From Cyanobacteria bacterium MAG CAR3_bin_5 (GTDB taxonomy: Bacteria > Cyanobacteriota > Cyanobacteriia > PCC-6307 > Cyanobiaceae), in contig JAPOTR010000024.1 in NCBI GenBank assembly GCA_026709085.1, positions 1 through 64,000 of the forward strand: DNA of 64,000 nucleotides. Direction: 5' to 3'. The notes below the pieces were generated by a model. The model saw only the letters and a program-made list of their open reading frames with translations, had not been told where the DNA came from and did not search any database. This document shows, in pieces, positions 53,448 through 62,988 of the stretch (within the stretch, counting starts at the first letter, position 1; each line of letters opens with the position of its first letter). The position numbers were made by a program, and so were the translations under genes.

Positions 53448-53544
53448 AGAAACAGTTAATTGGGGAATGTCGGCCCACGGTGCTGTGGGTCGCGGCCAAT
53501 TTCACATCCAGCACATTAAGCTGGATTGATCCAGTGTTTCCTCC

Positions 53545-53760
53545 ATGCCAGATTCTGTCACTGCCGATCCCGGTAACCCGGCGCCGGAGGAAGCTTCACC
53601 ACCCCCGTCCAGCGCCACCACCAACGAGGCGCCAGCCTTCGGGTGGAGCAGTTATGCGGAGCGCATCAATGGGCGTTTTGCCATGGTGGGCATTCTGGTG
53701 ATTGTGGTCATTGAAGTCTGCACCGGCGCCACGGTGATTCACTGGCTGGGCCTGGGCTGA
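53545..53760 (+). CDS. high-light-inducible protein
   Basis: A 71-residue Hlip of the chlorophyll a/b-binding superfamily. A Pro/Ala-rich N-terminus (1-30) leads to AFGWSSYAERINGRFAMVGI, the ExxNGRxAMxGF-type pigment-binding helix, and ends TVIHWLGLG. Hlips protect photosystems under excess light. It is preceded by the ABC transporter gene on the same strand. Confidence 0.9.
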   Translation: MPDSVTADPGNPAPEEASPPPSSATTNEAPAFGWSSYAERINGRFAMVGILVIVVIEVCTGATVIHWLGLG

Positions 53761-54033
53761 GGCTTGAATCCGGGCTAAGCCCATGGCGGGCATGGATCGC
53801 CCTGCCCCATGTCTATGGCCCACGCTCCAGCCACAGCAGCCACGGCGACAATCATTGGGGAGACCGAAGGCATCGGGCAGGGGAGAAATTCCAACCCATT
53901 GTGCCCACCACCTGTCTCCATGGGGGGTGTTCCTGAGCGCAGCAGCCTTCACGGGCAACGGAGAAGCACCCTGCGCTGTTGGCGCTTGACTCCCACCCTG
54001 CCGCACGTACGACAGGAACTCCCCAGCCAAACC

Positions 54034-54486
54034 ATGATGCCCACATCACAGGACAGGACCAACTTCCCGGAGGATTTCCTTGATGCCATGGACAGGCATT
54101 GGCAGGATGCCGAGCTTCTTCGCAGGAAGGAGCGGCTGGCCAACGCGGATCATCTCTATGGACTGTCGGCTGAATGTGGGCTCAAGGCGCTCATGAAGAA
54201 GCTTGGGATGAGGATGCAAGGTAATAGGCCACAAGATCGAGGCGACAGGAAACACGTTCATGCTCTCTGGGGTCGTTACGAAAGCTATCGTGATCACTAC
54301 ATCGAGGGTCCCAGGTTCTCCCTCCCTTGGCAGCCTGATAATATCCCCTTTGCAAATTGGGACATTAGTGATCGCTACGCCAACCGCAACCGCTTCACGG
54401 AAGAGCGGCTGGAAGGGCATCGATCAGGGGCAAAAGATGTGAAGCAATTGGTTGCCAGACTGGAAAGAGAGGGGTTATTCCCATGA
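54034..54486 (+). CDS. HEPN-like protein, first gene of a three-gene operon
   Basis: A 150-residue all-helical protein. The helix NADHLYGLSAECGLKALMKKLG resembles the first long helix of HEPN domains (ADxAxxxAxECxLKAL), KHVHALWGRY resembles the family's H-x-L region, and the last helix (RLEGHRSGAKDVKQLVARLE) fits the tail. A clear Rx4-6H RNase motif is not evident; REGH-like residues (RLEGH) are the nearest. ATG at 54034 (a second ATG follows). Its stop overlaps the next start as ATGA. HEPN proteins often act as RNA-cutting or regulatory parts of toxin and defence modules. Confidence 0.6.
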   Translation: MMPTSQDRTNFPEDFLDAMDRHWQDAELLRRKERLANADHLYGLSAECGLKALMKKLGMRMQGNRPQDRGDRKHVHALWGRYESYRDHYIEGPRFSLPWQPDNIPFANWDISDRYANRNRFTEERLEGHRSGAKDVKQLVARLEREGLFP

Positions 54487-55850
54487 CCACGATCACCTTC
54501 GACACTATCCTGTCTGAGTTGGCAGACTTTCTCCAGGCCCAAAGACCTGCCGTGGAGCCTTACCTGCCGCTCCTGGTCAATCGTGATCTCAATGGCCGCG
54601 TACGGATCATCCTGGGTGAGAAACATGAGAAAGATCAACGTGGAGAGGACGCCCCCCTTCGACATCTCGCAGCGTCCATCCATCAACGTTTAACTCCCCA
54701 CACCACCAGCACCCCCGAGCGGATCTGGCTCTTCGAGGACGACTTCGACGCCGTAATGGAGTCATCACAGCCATTCCGTCTACGGGATTGCGAAGGCAAC
54801 ATCATCTCTGATGTCTTCGTCGCGGATCGGCTGGCCAGCGAAGCCACTTGGTCCAGCATCAAGACGCAGGCAAGCCGTGGCGGCATACCCCGGGTTGTCT
54901 TCTACGCCATGAAGGGGGGTGTGGGGCGCTCCACCGCTGTGGCGGCTTGCGCCTCTGCCCTGGCCCAGGCAGGCCGTCGGGTGTTGGTGCTGGATCTGGA
55001 TCTGGAGTCCCCCGGCCTTTCCGCCTCCTTGCTGCCGCGGGACCGTCAGCCGGCTTTCGGGATCACCGATTGGCTGGTAGAGGATCTGGTCGACAACGGT
55101 GATGCCGTCAGCGGCGCCCTCTCTGCCCTCTGTCCCCTCTCCGGCGCCGGAGGCGAGATCCGGGTGGTTCCCGCCCACGGGAGGGAGCCGGGCGAGTATC
55201 TGAGCAAGCTGGGCCGCATCTGGATGCCAAAGTTTGTGGATGGTGACTGTCGGCAGATCTGGTCGGAACGGTTGGGGCGTCTGATTCGGGAACTGGAGCA
55301 GGAGCACCAGCCCGATATGGTCCTCATGGACTCCCGCGCCGGCATCGACGAAGTGGCCTCCGCCTGCGTCACCGACCTGGGCGCCAGCCGCATCTATCTC
55401 TTTGCCCTGGACAGCCAGCAGACATGGGCAGGCTATCGCATCCTCTTCCAGCACTGGCGGCGCCATGGCGGGGCCCTGCAGATTCGGGATTGCCTCCAAA
55501 TTGTGGGCGCCCTGATTCCTACATGGGGTGATGGAGCTAGCAGGGAAGCCAGCAACGTCCTGCGCGAGCAGGCTTACGATCTGTTTCTGGAGACCCTCTA
55601 CGATGAGACGCCCGCCGCGCCGAGTGAGGGGCCTGACAATGCCAGCCGCGGCGGCCTTGACAGCATCTTCAGCTTCGACCTGAAGGATCAGGATGCCCCC
55701 CACCACCCCTGTTGCATTCCCTGGAACCAGAACTTTGCGGCCATTCAGTCGCACTACGACCGGTTGGATGGCATGGATTCCCGCTTGGCGGACCTGGTCT
55801 ACGGTGGTTTGGTCGCTGACCTGGACAGTTTGTTGAGGGCGGCGCCATGA
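54483..55850 (+). CDS. KGGVGR-motif MinD/ParA-like ATPase
   Basis: A 455-residue protein with an N-terminal 130-residue domain (HLAASIHQRL, ERIWLFEDDF, a possible sensor or adaptor region) and a deviant-Walker-A ATPase: VVFYAMKGGVGRSTAVAACA (KGGVGRST at 144-151), VLVLDLDLESPGLS (A' motif), DMVLMDSRAGIDEVA (Walker B, D283). The change from KGGVGKT to KGGVGRS defines a variant ATPase group seen mainly in uncharacterised gene clusters. Middle residues ASLLPRDRQP to GALSAL are typical for it. It overlaps both neighbours by ATGA. Confidence 0.8.
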   Translation: MTTITFDTILSELADFLQAQRPAVEPYLPLLVNRDLNGRVRIILGEKHEKDQRGEDAPLRHLAASIHQRLTPHTTSTPERIWLFEDDFDAVMESSQPFRLRDCEGNIISDVFVADRLASEATWSSIKTQASRGGIPRVVFYAMKGGVGRSTAVAACASALAQAGRRVLVLDLDLESPGLSASLLPRDRQPAFGITDWLVEDLVDNGDAVSGALSALCPLSGAGGEIRVVPAHGREPGEYLSKLGRIWMPKFVDGDCRQIWSERLGRLIRELEQEHQPDMVLMDSRAGIDEVASACVTDLGASRIYLFALDSQQTWAGYRILFQHWRRHGGALQIRDCLQIVGALIPTWGDGASREASNVLREQAYDLFLETLYDETPAAPSEGPDNASRGGLDSIFSFDLKDQDAPHHPCCIPWNQNFAAIQSHYDRLDGMDSRLADLVYGGLVADLDSLLRAAP

Positions 55851-57391
55851 CCTCCTCAGCCATACTCCCTGCCGAGTTGCGCAGAGACCTGATCAACGCC
55901 TTGCCGGCTGACGTGGCCCAGGAAAGTGAGAACATCTCGCCAAACCAACTCTATCTTCCCTGGAGTCACAGCAGGGCGCTGCGGCTGGAAAGTTCACTGG
56001 TTATCGGTGCCCGCGGTGTGGGCAAGTCGGTCTGGAGCCAGGCCTTGCAGAATCAAGCGCAGCAGGAAGACGGGGAGATTCTGCCGGCAAACCTGTTCCC
56101 CTACCTGCTCCAGGTACAGCCTGGCTTCGGTACATCCCTCAGGAGCGCCAGTTATCCACCCCCGGAAACATTCGAAGCACTGCTGAGCCAGCACAACCGC
56201 TCGGCCTACGCAGTCTGGCAAGCAGTGCTCTGCCGTGCCCTTTCCACCACAATGGAGTATCAGCAAGCCATCCCCATGGGCAACTGGCGGGAGACCGTGG
56301 CCTGGGTGGTGGCGAATGACGGAGAGTCCGTAGCGGCGCTGATTGAGCAGGCCGACAACTGGTTGCAGGAGCGCAATAAGGGGTTTCTGCTGGTGTTCGA
56401 TGCCCTGGACCGGGTCAGCAGCACGGGCCGCTGGCGGATTGTGGATCAAGCCATCCGGGATCTGCTGCGGCTGGCGTTGCAACTCAAGGCCAGCCGACGG
56501 TTGCACGCCAAGGTGTTCCTGCGCACGGATCAGTACGAACGGGGCAATTTCGCCGGCATCCCGGACCTATCCAAGTTGCAGGCCACCCGGGTGGAACTCG
56601 TCTGGTCCAGAATTGACCTGCATGGCCTGCTCTGGCAAAGGCTCACAAACGCCCCCTCCCCAACCTCTACTGCTACGCGGGATCAGTTCAGGGCTTGGTG
56701 TCAAGCTGCGGTTGCCAGTCAGCGCTCCCTGTTCGACCTTGATCCGTTGGTTACAGCAACGGCCGGCAACGGCGCCCGTTGGTCGTTGCCCAGGGCGCTC
56801 CAGCAGAATGATCAACTCCAAAGAGCCCTATTTGAAAAGCTGGCAGGTCCCTGGATGGGTAAGGACCGCCGTCGCGGTGTGCCTTACCTCTGGATTGTGA
56901 ATCATCTTGCCGATGGTCAAGAGCAGGCCAGCCCGCGATCTTTCCTGGCGGCAATTCGCGAAGCAGCGACGGACTCCCTGCAGCGCTATGGGGACTACCC
57001 CCTAGCACTTCACTATGAAAGCCTCAAGCGTGGTGTCCAGGCTGCCTCTCAGATTCGCATCAATGAATTGGCCGAGGACCACCCTTGGATGAAGGAGTTA
57101 ATGAAGCCTTTAAAAGGTCTCCTCGTTCCCTGTGCGCCGGATCAGCTTGAAGATCGTTGGCAGACGAAGTTTGGCCAGATCCCTGATGGGGTCCCTCATT
57201 TACCGGAGCGGCTGCCGGATCGCCTCAGCAAGCAGGGTCTTCAGGGGGTGATGGACTATCTGGAACAGTTGGGGTTGATCACCTTTATGCTGGATGGACG
57301 CATCAATATGCCGGATCTTTACCGTCTGGGCTTCCGCCTTGGCCGCAGGGGCGGCATCAAGCCAGCCTTGCGGAGTTACCAAGCCACCTGA
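55847..57391 (+). CDS. P-loop ATPase, third gene of the operon
   Basis: A 514-residue protein with SSLVIGARGVGKSVWSQAL (Walker A 54-61), LLVFDALDRV (Walker B, 181-190) and AKVFLRTDQYERG, a sensor-like strand, then a long helical C-terminal region (SFLAAIREAATDS, LHYESLKRGVQAASQIRINELAE, KPLKGLLVPCAP, QGVMDYLEQLGLI) with winged-helix-like ending. It resembles STAND-like or Sll1717-type ATPases that act as switches. No nuclease or TIR effector is fused. It ends near a 16-bp palindrome. Confidence 0.7.
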   Translation: MTSSAILPAELRRDLINALPADVAQESENISPNQLYLPWSHSRALRLESSLVIGARGVGKSVWSQALQNQAQQEDGEILPANLFPYLLQVQPGFGTSLRSASYPPPETFEALLSQHNRSAYAVWQAVLCRALSTTMEYQQAIPMGNWRETVAWVVANDGESVAALIEQADNWLQERNKGFLLVFDALDRVSSTGRWRIVDQAIRDLLRLALQLKASRRLHAKVFLRTDQYERGNFAGIPDLSKLQATRVELVWSRIDLHGLLWQRLTNAPSPTSTATRDQFRAWCQAAVASQRSLFDLDPLVTATAGNGARWSLPRALQQNDQLQRALFEKLAGPWMGKDRRRGVPYLWIVNHLADGQEQASPRSFLAAIREAATDSLQRYGDYPLALHYESLKRGVQAASQIRINELAEDHPWMKELMKPLKGLLVPCAPDQLEDRWQTKFGQIPDGVPHLPERLPDRLSKQGLQGVMDYLEQLGLITFMLDGRINMPDLYRLGFRLGRRGGIKPALRSYQAT

Positions 57392-57405
57392 TGGATGCAT
57401 CCATC
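57390..57405. promoter_or_regulatory. 16-bp palindrome at the operon end
   Basis: GATGGATGCATCCATC at 57390-57405 is a perfect palindrome overlapping the stop codon of the P-loop ATPase gene. It has no loop or T-run. It could be an operator or protein-binding site; a role in termination is not supported. Confidence 0.35.
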
Positions 57406-57876
57406 CCAATACCAAATCCCAGCTCCACACCATACCAGGCATCTCTGATCTTAGCCAGAATTCGGATAATCCAAGTCCCTACTCCCATTGTTATTGTACC
57501 AATCCGCAAGGACTGTCCGATCATCCATCACGCTGGCTCTAGCGCCGCCATGAATCCACAGACCAGCCATGATCTACGAACAAGATGACTTCGGCCGTCT
57601 TGCCATCGGGTGGTTCAGAGACTTGGTGAACTTGGAGGGGGCAACAGGGATAACGACTGGGGGGATTTTTGTACCAATCCTGAGACATCGCCTCTAAAAA
57701 CCGGTCGCTCGTATTTCGTCAAATATGTCACTTTATGTGACATGCTTGATCTTATGGGCAAACGAATCCAGCGGGGCTTCTTCATGTAACCACCACCAGT
57801 GCCCACGGGTGGCGACCCTGAACGCAGCAACAAGAGTGGCTTTTCATGACAAGTTGCTGCGCCCGTCGTCGACGGG
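57392..57876. other. gene-free stretch between operon and mutS
   Basis: About 485 bp with no supportable gene. A plus-strand frame reading TGRSYFVKYVTLCDMLDLMG looks protein-like but has no start or family match. The region includes the operator-like palindrome at 57725-57743. No clear terminator for either flanking gene. Confidence 0.5.
57725..57743. promoter_or_regulatory. operator-like inverted repeat
   Basis: ATGTCAC and GTGACAT flank TTTAT as perfect 7-bp arms. The half-site TGTCAC differs from the NtcA (GTA-N8-TAC) and CRP (TGTGA-N6-TCACA) patterns. It lies about 130 bp past the mutS stop in the gene-poor spacer, so its target is unclear. Confidence 0.4.
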
Positions 57877-60510
57877 TCACTTCCCCTGCAGCGGCACTTC
57901 CATCGGCTCCACCCCCAGGTGACTATTGGCCTCAATGGTGCTGAGCACCTGACGGGCCCGCAGCACCACGGAGTTGGGAATTCCCGCCAGGCGGGCGGCT
58001 TCAATGCCGTAGCTGCGGTCTGCGCCACCCGGTCGCACCTGGTGGAGAAACACCAGTTTGTCATTTTCTTCCACCACAACCACTTGGTGGTTCGTCACGT
58101 TGGGGAGCCGTCGGGCCAGGTGGTTGAGTTCGTGATAGTGGGTGGCAAAGACGGTGCGGGACCCCAGGCGGGTGGCCAGGTCTTCGGCGACGGCCCAGGC
58201 AATGGCCAGCCCGTCGAAGGTGGCGGTGCCGCGGCCGATCTCGTCCAGCAACACCAGGGAGCGATCCGTGGCGTGGTGGAGGATGTTGGCGGTTTCGCTC
58301 ATCTCCACCATGAAAGTGGACTGCCCTGCCGCCAGATCGTCTACGGTGCCAACCCGGGAAAAGATCCGGTCACAGAGGCCAAGCCGTGCTGCGGTTGCCG
58401 GCACGTAACTCCCCATCTGGGCCAGAAGCTGGAGGAGTCCCGTCTGGCGCAGGTAGCAGCTTTTGCCGCTGGCATTGGGACCGGTGAGGATGATCAGGTC
58501 GGCGCCCTGGGCTTGACCGAGGGCAAGGTGGTTGGCCACAAAGGCGCCCTGCACCAGGTTTTGCTCCACCACCGGGTGACGGCCTGCGGTGATGGCCATG
58601 GCGCGGCTGCCATCCATTCGGGGACGGCAATAGTTGTGGGTGGCCGCCAATTCCGCCAGACCCACCAGGGCATCCAGGGCCGCCACGGCTGCGGCATGGC
58701 GGCGGATGGGACCGGCCTGCTCCCCCACCTGCTGGCGTAGAGCGCAGAACAGGTCGTATTCCCGCTGGGCCGTGCGGGAGCGTAAGGACAGGATGCGGCC
58801 CTCCCGGTCCTTCAGTTCCGGTGTGACAAAGCGTTCCTCGTTGGCCAGGGTCTGGCGGCGAATGTAGCGCTCCGGCGCCTGGTGGGACCGGCTCTTGCTG
58901 ATGCTGATGTAATAGCCAAAGCTGCGGTGCAGGTTCAGACGCAGGCTGCCGATGCCCGTGGCCTGCCGTTCCCGTTGCTCCAGTTGGTTCAGCCAGGCGT
59001 GGTCCTCCTCCAGCCGTTGGCGCAGCTTGTCCAGACCATCGTCCACCCCGTCCTGGATCAGGCCCCCTTCCAGCAGGGACAGGGGCGGACTGCTCACCAG
59101 CGTCCGTCGGGTGGTCTCCATGAGGGCAACCAGGGCGGGAGCCCGGTGGCGCAAGGGTTGGAAGTAGGAGCCATGGGCATCGCGGAGCAGGCCCGCCAAC
59201 TGCCCCAGCCGCTCCAGGCCGTCCGCCAGGGCCACCAGATCCCGGGCCCCCGCCGCGCCACTGGCCGCTCGTCCCGCCAGCCGCTCCAGATCCCCCATGG
59301 GGCGCAGCACCCGGCGCAGGGCTTGTCGCAATTGGGGTGTGGCAACCAGCGCGGCAATGGTCTCCTGTCGTGCGGCAATGGCCCGGAGGTCCACCAGGGG
59401 CCGCTGCAACCAGCGGCGCAGGCAGCGGCCCCCCATGGCTGTGAGAGTGCGATCAATGGCCCAGAGCAGGGAGCCCTGCCACTGGCCGTCCCGCTGGGTT
59501 TCCGTCAACTCCAGGTGGCGGTGGGTTTGCTGGTCGATCTGCAGGTGTTGCTCCAGGGAATAGGTCCTGGGCATGGCCAGGGGAACGGTCATGCCCCGCT
59601 GGGTGTCTTGCAGATAGTGCAACAGCCCCCCACAGGCGCCGAGGGCCAGGGGAAGCGCATTCAGCCCCAGCCCGGAGACCCCCGCCAACTGGAAGCGCTC
59701 CTGCAGCACGGCCGTCGCCGCCATGCGCTGGAATGCACGGCGGGGCACTGTGCCCACCGCCAGACCAGCGGGGCGCCAGGGAGGGGGTTCTGTGTCTGTC
59801 GCACCCTCCCCGGGGTCACCCCCATGGGGAAGCAGCAGTTCAGCCACCCGCAGGCGGAGCAACTCCTGGTTCAACTGGCTGCTGCTGCGCACCTGGGTGG
59901 CCTGGAATTCCCCCGTGGACACGTCCGCCACGGCAAGACCCCAAACCGGCCCATGGCCGTTGTCACCGGCAAGCACCGCCGCCAGCCAGTTGTTGCGCCG
60001 GGCGCTCAGCATCCCTTCTTCCAGCACCGTCCCAGGGGTGAGCACCCGGGTGATGTCCCGCCGCAAGAGGCCCCCTTGGCTGGGGGTGGCCTCCAGTTGA
60101 TCACAGATGGCCACACTGCGTCCATGGCGGAGAAGCTGGGTGGCGTAGCGCTCAAGAGCATGGTGGGGAATGCCGGCCATGGGCACCCGGCCGATGGCGC
60201 GCCCCCCCTCCTTGCCCGTCAGGGTCAGCTCCAGCATGGCGGCGGCGGTCACGGCATCCTCGAAGAAGCACTCGTAGAAGTCCCCCAGGCGATACAGGAG
60301 CAGGCGCTGAGGATGTTGGCGCTTGAGTTCCACGTAGTGGCGCAACATGGGCGCCAGGGCCGGGACGGGCACCTGGCTGTGGTGGCTCCAGCGGGGACCC
60401 TGACTCACGGCCTCCTCACCGGCGCTCTGCTGGCGCCGGGGCGCGGTCCTGGTTTCCAGACCGGCCAGGGCCAACTGTTGATTGTGCTGGGGCGCTGCTT
60501 CGTCACCCAT
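57877..60510 (-). CDS. mutS: DNA mismatch repair protein MutS
   Basis: Recognises mismatches and starts repair. The 877-residue protein has the N-terminal mismatch domain [21 protein letters not shown] (Phe-x-Glu), the lever domain, [21 protein letters not shown] (Walker A), [36 protein letters not shown] (Walker B) and [12 protein letters not shown] at 60510; a second ATG at 60528 would add six residues. The N-terminal 50 residues are lineage-specific. Confidence 0.95.
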   Translation of the reverse strand: MGDEAAPQHNQQLALAGLETRTAPRRQQSAGEEAVSQGPRWSHHSQVPVPALAPMLRHYVELKRQHPQRLLLYRLGDFYECFFEDAVTAAAMLELTLTGKEGGRAIGRVPMAGIPHHALERYATQLLRHGRSVAICDQLEATPSQGGLLRRDITRVLTPGTVLEEGMLSARRNNWLAAVLAGDNGHGPVWGLAVADVSTGEFQATQVRSSSQLNQELLRLRVAELLLPHGGDPGEGATDTEPPPWRPAGLAVGTVPRRAFQRMAATAVLQERFQLAGVSGLGLNALPLALGACGGLLHYLQDTQRGMTVPLAMPRTYSLEQHLQIDQQTHRHLELTETQRDGQWQGSLLWAIDRTLTAMGGRCLRRWLQRPLVDLRAIAARQETIAALVATPQLRQALRRVLRPMGDLERLAGRAASGAAGARDLVALADGLERLGQLAGLLRDAHGSYFQPLRHRAPALVALMETTRRTLVSSPPLSLLEGGLIQDGVDDGLDKLRQRLEEDHAWLNQLEQRERQATGIGSLRLNLHRSFGYYISISKSRSHQAPERYIRRQTLANEERFVTPELKDREGRILSLRSRTAQREYDLFCALRQQVGEQAGPIRRHAAAVAALDALVGLAELAATHNYCRPRMDGSRAMAITAGRHPVVEQNLVQGAFVANHLALGQAQGADLIILTGPNASGKSCYLRQTGLLQLLAQMGSYVPATAARLGLCDRIFSRVGTVDDLAAGQSTFMVEMSETANILHHATDRSLVLLDEIGRGTATFDGLAIAWAVAEDLATRLGSRTVFATHYHELNHLARRLPNVTNHQVVVVEENDKLVFLHQVRPGGADRSYGIEAARLAGIPNSVVLRARQVLSTIEANSHLGVEPMEVPLQGK

Positions 60511-60617
60511 CCCGGCCAACTCCCACAAGCTGTTGCGGATCGTAGGCAGAAAACCTCAAATGCACGGTTTTCATGGAAGACTACTCCGTGGAGTTTTCTG
60601 TTCCCTGCTGCGTACCC

Positions 60618-60806
60618 ATGCAGATTCTCAATGTGTTCACTGTTTTCCTCCTGGTGGTCATGAGCTTTGCCATGGTGGTGGCTGTGCCGGTGCTCTATGC
60701 CAGCGGTGAAGACAGCGGTCGCTCCAACCGGTTAATTCTTCTGGGCAGTGCGGTCTGGATCGGCCTGGTGCTGCTGAATTGGGGCATGAGTGTCTTTGTC
60801 GCCTGA
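60618..60806 (+). CDS. psbZ: photosystem II subunit PsbZ
   Basis: A 62-residue PSII core subunit, MQILNVFTVFLLVVMSFAMV then VAVPVLYASGEDSGRSNRLI, with two membrane helices ending LLNWGMSVFVA. It stabilises PSII supercomplexes and dimer contacts with antenna. ATG at 60618. It is divergent from mutS and directly upstream of ribH. Confidence 0.95.
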   Translation: MQILNVFTVFLLVVMSFAMVVAVPVLYASGEDSGRSNRLILLGSAVWIGLVLLNWGMSVFVA

Positions 60807-60838
60807 GACAGGCTGCATGATCCAGGAGCAACCCCCCA

Positions 60839-61330
60839 GTGACCACGTTTGAAGGGAGCTTTTCCGCTTCGGAGTTGAGCCGTGTCCGTATTGCCCTGGT
60901 GGTGGGCCGTTTCAATGACCTCATCACCACCCGGTTGTTGTCCGGCTGCCTTGACTGCCTGACCCGCCATGGCATTGACACCAGCAACACCAGTGCCCAG
61001 TTGGATACGGTCTGGGTGCCAGGGAGCTTTGAAATTCCCGTGGTGGCTCAACACCTGGCCCGTAGCGGCCGCTATCAGGTGATCATTGCCCTGGGGGCGG
61101 TGATCCGCGGCGACACGCCCCATTTTGACGTGGTCATTGCCGAGGTGTCCAAGGGTGTGGCCGGTGTGGCCCGGGACAGCGGCATCCCGGTGATCTTTGG
61201 CGTTCTGACCACCGATACCCTGCAGCAGGCCCTGGAGCGGGCCGGCATCAAGAGCAATCTGGGCTGGACCTACGGCCTTGAAGCCCTGGAGATGGCCAGC
61301 CTGATGGCAGTGCTGCCCCCCCGCCCGTAG
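60839..61330 (+). CDS. ribH: 6,7-dimethyl-8-ribityllumazine synthase
   Basis: Penultimate step of riboflavin synthesis; assembles into pentamers or icosahedral shells. The 163-residue protein has [84 protein letters not shown] and a conserved C-terminus. GTG start at 60839. Confidence 0.95.
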   Translation: MTTFEGSFSASELSRVRIALVVGRFNDLITTRLLSGCLDCLTRHGIDTSNTSAQLDTVWVPGSFEIPVVAQHLARSGRYQVIIALGAVIRGDTPHFDVVIAEVSKGVAGVARDSGIPVIFGVLTTDTLQQALERAGIKSNLGWTYGLEALEMASLMAVLPPRP

Positions 61331-61368
61331 ACTCAGAACCCATAGCAATGCCCAGCCCCTTGCCCTTC

Positions 61369-61391
61369 GTCATTCCCGCGAAAGCGGGAAT
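61369..61391. repeat. REP-like hairpin
   Basis: ATTCCCGC GAAA GCGGGAAT (61372-61391) is a perfect 8-bp stem with a GNRA-type tetraloop, embedded in GTCATTCCCGCGAAAGCGGG followed by AATCCA. Such sequences are known in many bacterial genomes as dispersed hairpin repeats. There is no T-run, but it may still shape the end of the ribH transcript. A half copy is at 35862-35873. Confidence 0.75.
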
Positions 61392-61486
61392 CCATTGTCA
61401 GCGCCAACGCCCCACCCCGACTCGACAGCCAAAGCTCCCAAGGGTGGAAAGTCCTTAATATCAATCACAACGGCAACAACAGTCAC

Positions 61487-62863
61487 ATGGGATGTGGTGG
61501 GGAGGGGCGGGCAGCGCGGTTGCCCATCAAAGCTGCTGGCAAGGGGGTAGTTCCCACCACCCATGCATCACGCGCCCCTGCCCCAGGCACTGCCGATGAC
61601 CATGGCCTGGCCGCCTCCAACCTGGGACGTGGGCCGGCTCCCGCCCTGGCCACTCCTGGGCTGTGTTCCCACACTCAGCCAGAGGAGCCCACTCCGGGGG
61701 GCCTCCTTCAAGACTCCAGAGCCTGGGTCGAGGTGGATGAAGGGGCCATTATCCACAACACCCGCTTGCTGCGTCGGAGAATTGGTCCCCACGTAAAACT
61801 CATGGCCGTAGTCAAGGCCAACGGCTACGGCCATGGCGACGGTACCACGGCCAAAGCTGCCCGGACGGGGGGCGCCGATGCCTTTGCAGTGGCCAGTCTG
61901 GCGGAAGCCGTTGGCCTCCGTCACCAGGGGCTGCAGGAGCCGATTCTGGTGCTGGGTCACCTGAGCCTGGTTGACGAGGCCCATGCCTGTCTGCGCTGGC
62001 GTTTGCTGCCCACCATCAGCACCCTGGATCAAGCCCGGTTGTTTCATACGGTGGCGAGCCGTTCAGGCGCCTGTCTGCCTGTCCACGTGAATCTGGACAC
62101 AGGCATGGCCCGTCTGGGTGTTCCGTGGCAGGAGGGGGCGGCATTGATTCAGGCAATCCTGCGCCTGGAGGGTCTCCGGGTGGAGGGAATCTACTCCCAC
62201 CTGGCAGCTGCCGATGCCGTTGATCCCGGCCTGACGCAGCAGCAGCAACAACGTTTTGATCAGGTGTTGGCTGCACTGACCAACGGACACCCCCCAAGGT
62301 TCTGCCGGCACCTGGCCAATTCCGCCGCCGCCATGACCGATTCCGGCCTTCACTACGACATGGTGCGGGTTGGGCTGGCCCTCTATGGCCATGCTTCGGC
62401 AGAACACCTGGAGGGCAGACTGCCTCTGCGGCCGGCCATGGCGGTGCGGGCAAGGGTCACCATCCTCAAAACCGTTCCTGCCGGCACAGGCGTCAGCTAC
62501 GACCACCGCTACCACACCCAACGCCCCAGCCGTCTGGCGGTGGTGGCCATTGGCTATGCCGATGGTGTGCCACGGCTTCTCTCCGGCCGCATGGGTGTTC
62601 TCCATGGGGGGCGCTGGCTACCCCAGGTGGGGTCCATCACCATGGATCAGGTCATGATTGACGCCACCGACCATCCCCAACTGCACACAGGCGCCGTGGT
62701 CACCCTGCTGGGCAAGGACGGCGCCGCATCCATCAGCCCGCGCCAGTGGAGCCGGACCTGCGGCACCATCCCCTGGGACATTCTTTGTGGCTTCTCCAGT
62801 CGTCTGCCCCGGTTACGTGCTGGCCATTCAACGGGGCATGGTGGCCAATCGGCCGTAAGCTGA
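61487..62863 (+). CDS. alr: alanine racemase
   Basis: A PLP enzyme making D-alanine for peptidoglycan. The frame has WVEVDEGAIIHNTRLL, LMAVVKANGYGHGDG (PLP Lys), VNLDTGMARLGV, IYSHLAAAD, ANSAAAM, VRVGLALYG, GVSYDHRYHTQRP (catalytic Tyr) and GSITMDQVMID. About 70 residues precede the conserved part and look like non-family sequence (GKGVVPTTHASRAPAPGT), so the true start may lie further in. The ATG at 61487 is the outermost start. 458 residues as drawn. Confidence 0.85.
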   Translation: MGCGGEGRAARLPIKAAGKGVVPTTHASRAPAPGTADDHGLAASNLGRGPAPALATPGLCSHTQPEEPTPGGLLQDSRAWVEVDEGAIIHNTRLLRRRIGPHVKLMAVVKANGYGHGDGTTAKAARTGGADAFAVASLAEAVGLRHQGLQEPILVLGHLSLVDEAHACLRWRLLPTISTLDQARLFHTVASRSGACLPVHVNLDTGMARLGVPWQEGAALIQAILRLEGLRVEGIYSHLAAADAVDPGLTQQQQQRFDQVLAALTNGHPPRFCRHLANSAAAMTDSGLHYDMVRVGLALYGHASAEHLEGRLPLRPAMAVRARVTILKTVPAGTGVSYDHRYHTQRPSRLAVVAIGYADGVPRLLSGRMGVLHGGRWLPQVGSITMDQVMIDATDHPQLHTGAVVTLLGKDGAASISPRQWSRTCGTIPWDILCGFSSRLPRLRAGHSTGHGGQSAVS

Positions 62864-62880
62864 TAGGCTGAAGTGCCACT

Positions 62881-62969
62881 GGAGAGGTGGCTGAGTGGTT
62901 GAAAGCGGCTCCCTGCTAAGGAGTTACAGGAGGCAACTTCTGTCGAGGGTTCGAATCCCTCCCTCTCCG
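62881..62969 (+). tRNA. tRNA-Ser (anticodon GCU)
   Basis: An 89-nt class II tRNA: acceptor GGAGAGG pairs with CCTCTCC, the D arm has CTGAGTGGTTGAAAG, the anticodon stem CTCC(C)/GGAG encloses loop CTGCTAA with anticodon GCT, a long variable arm follows (TTACAGGAGGCAACTTCTGTC), and the T arm is GAGGGTTCGAATCCCTC. It reads AGC/AGU codons. No CCA is encoded. Confidence 0.97.
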
Positions 62970-62988
62970 TTCCTTCCGATCCCCGTCC

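Noticed and set aside
57720-57745. NtcA or CRP binding site
   Set aside because: The half-sites TGTCAC/GTGACA do not fit GTA-N8-TAC or TGTGA-N6-TCACA; recorded only as an unassigned operator-like repeat.
58882-60663. 593-codon plus-strand ORF
   Set aside because: Antisense to mutS; no recognisable domain and shadow-like composition.
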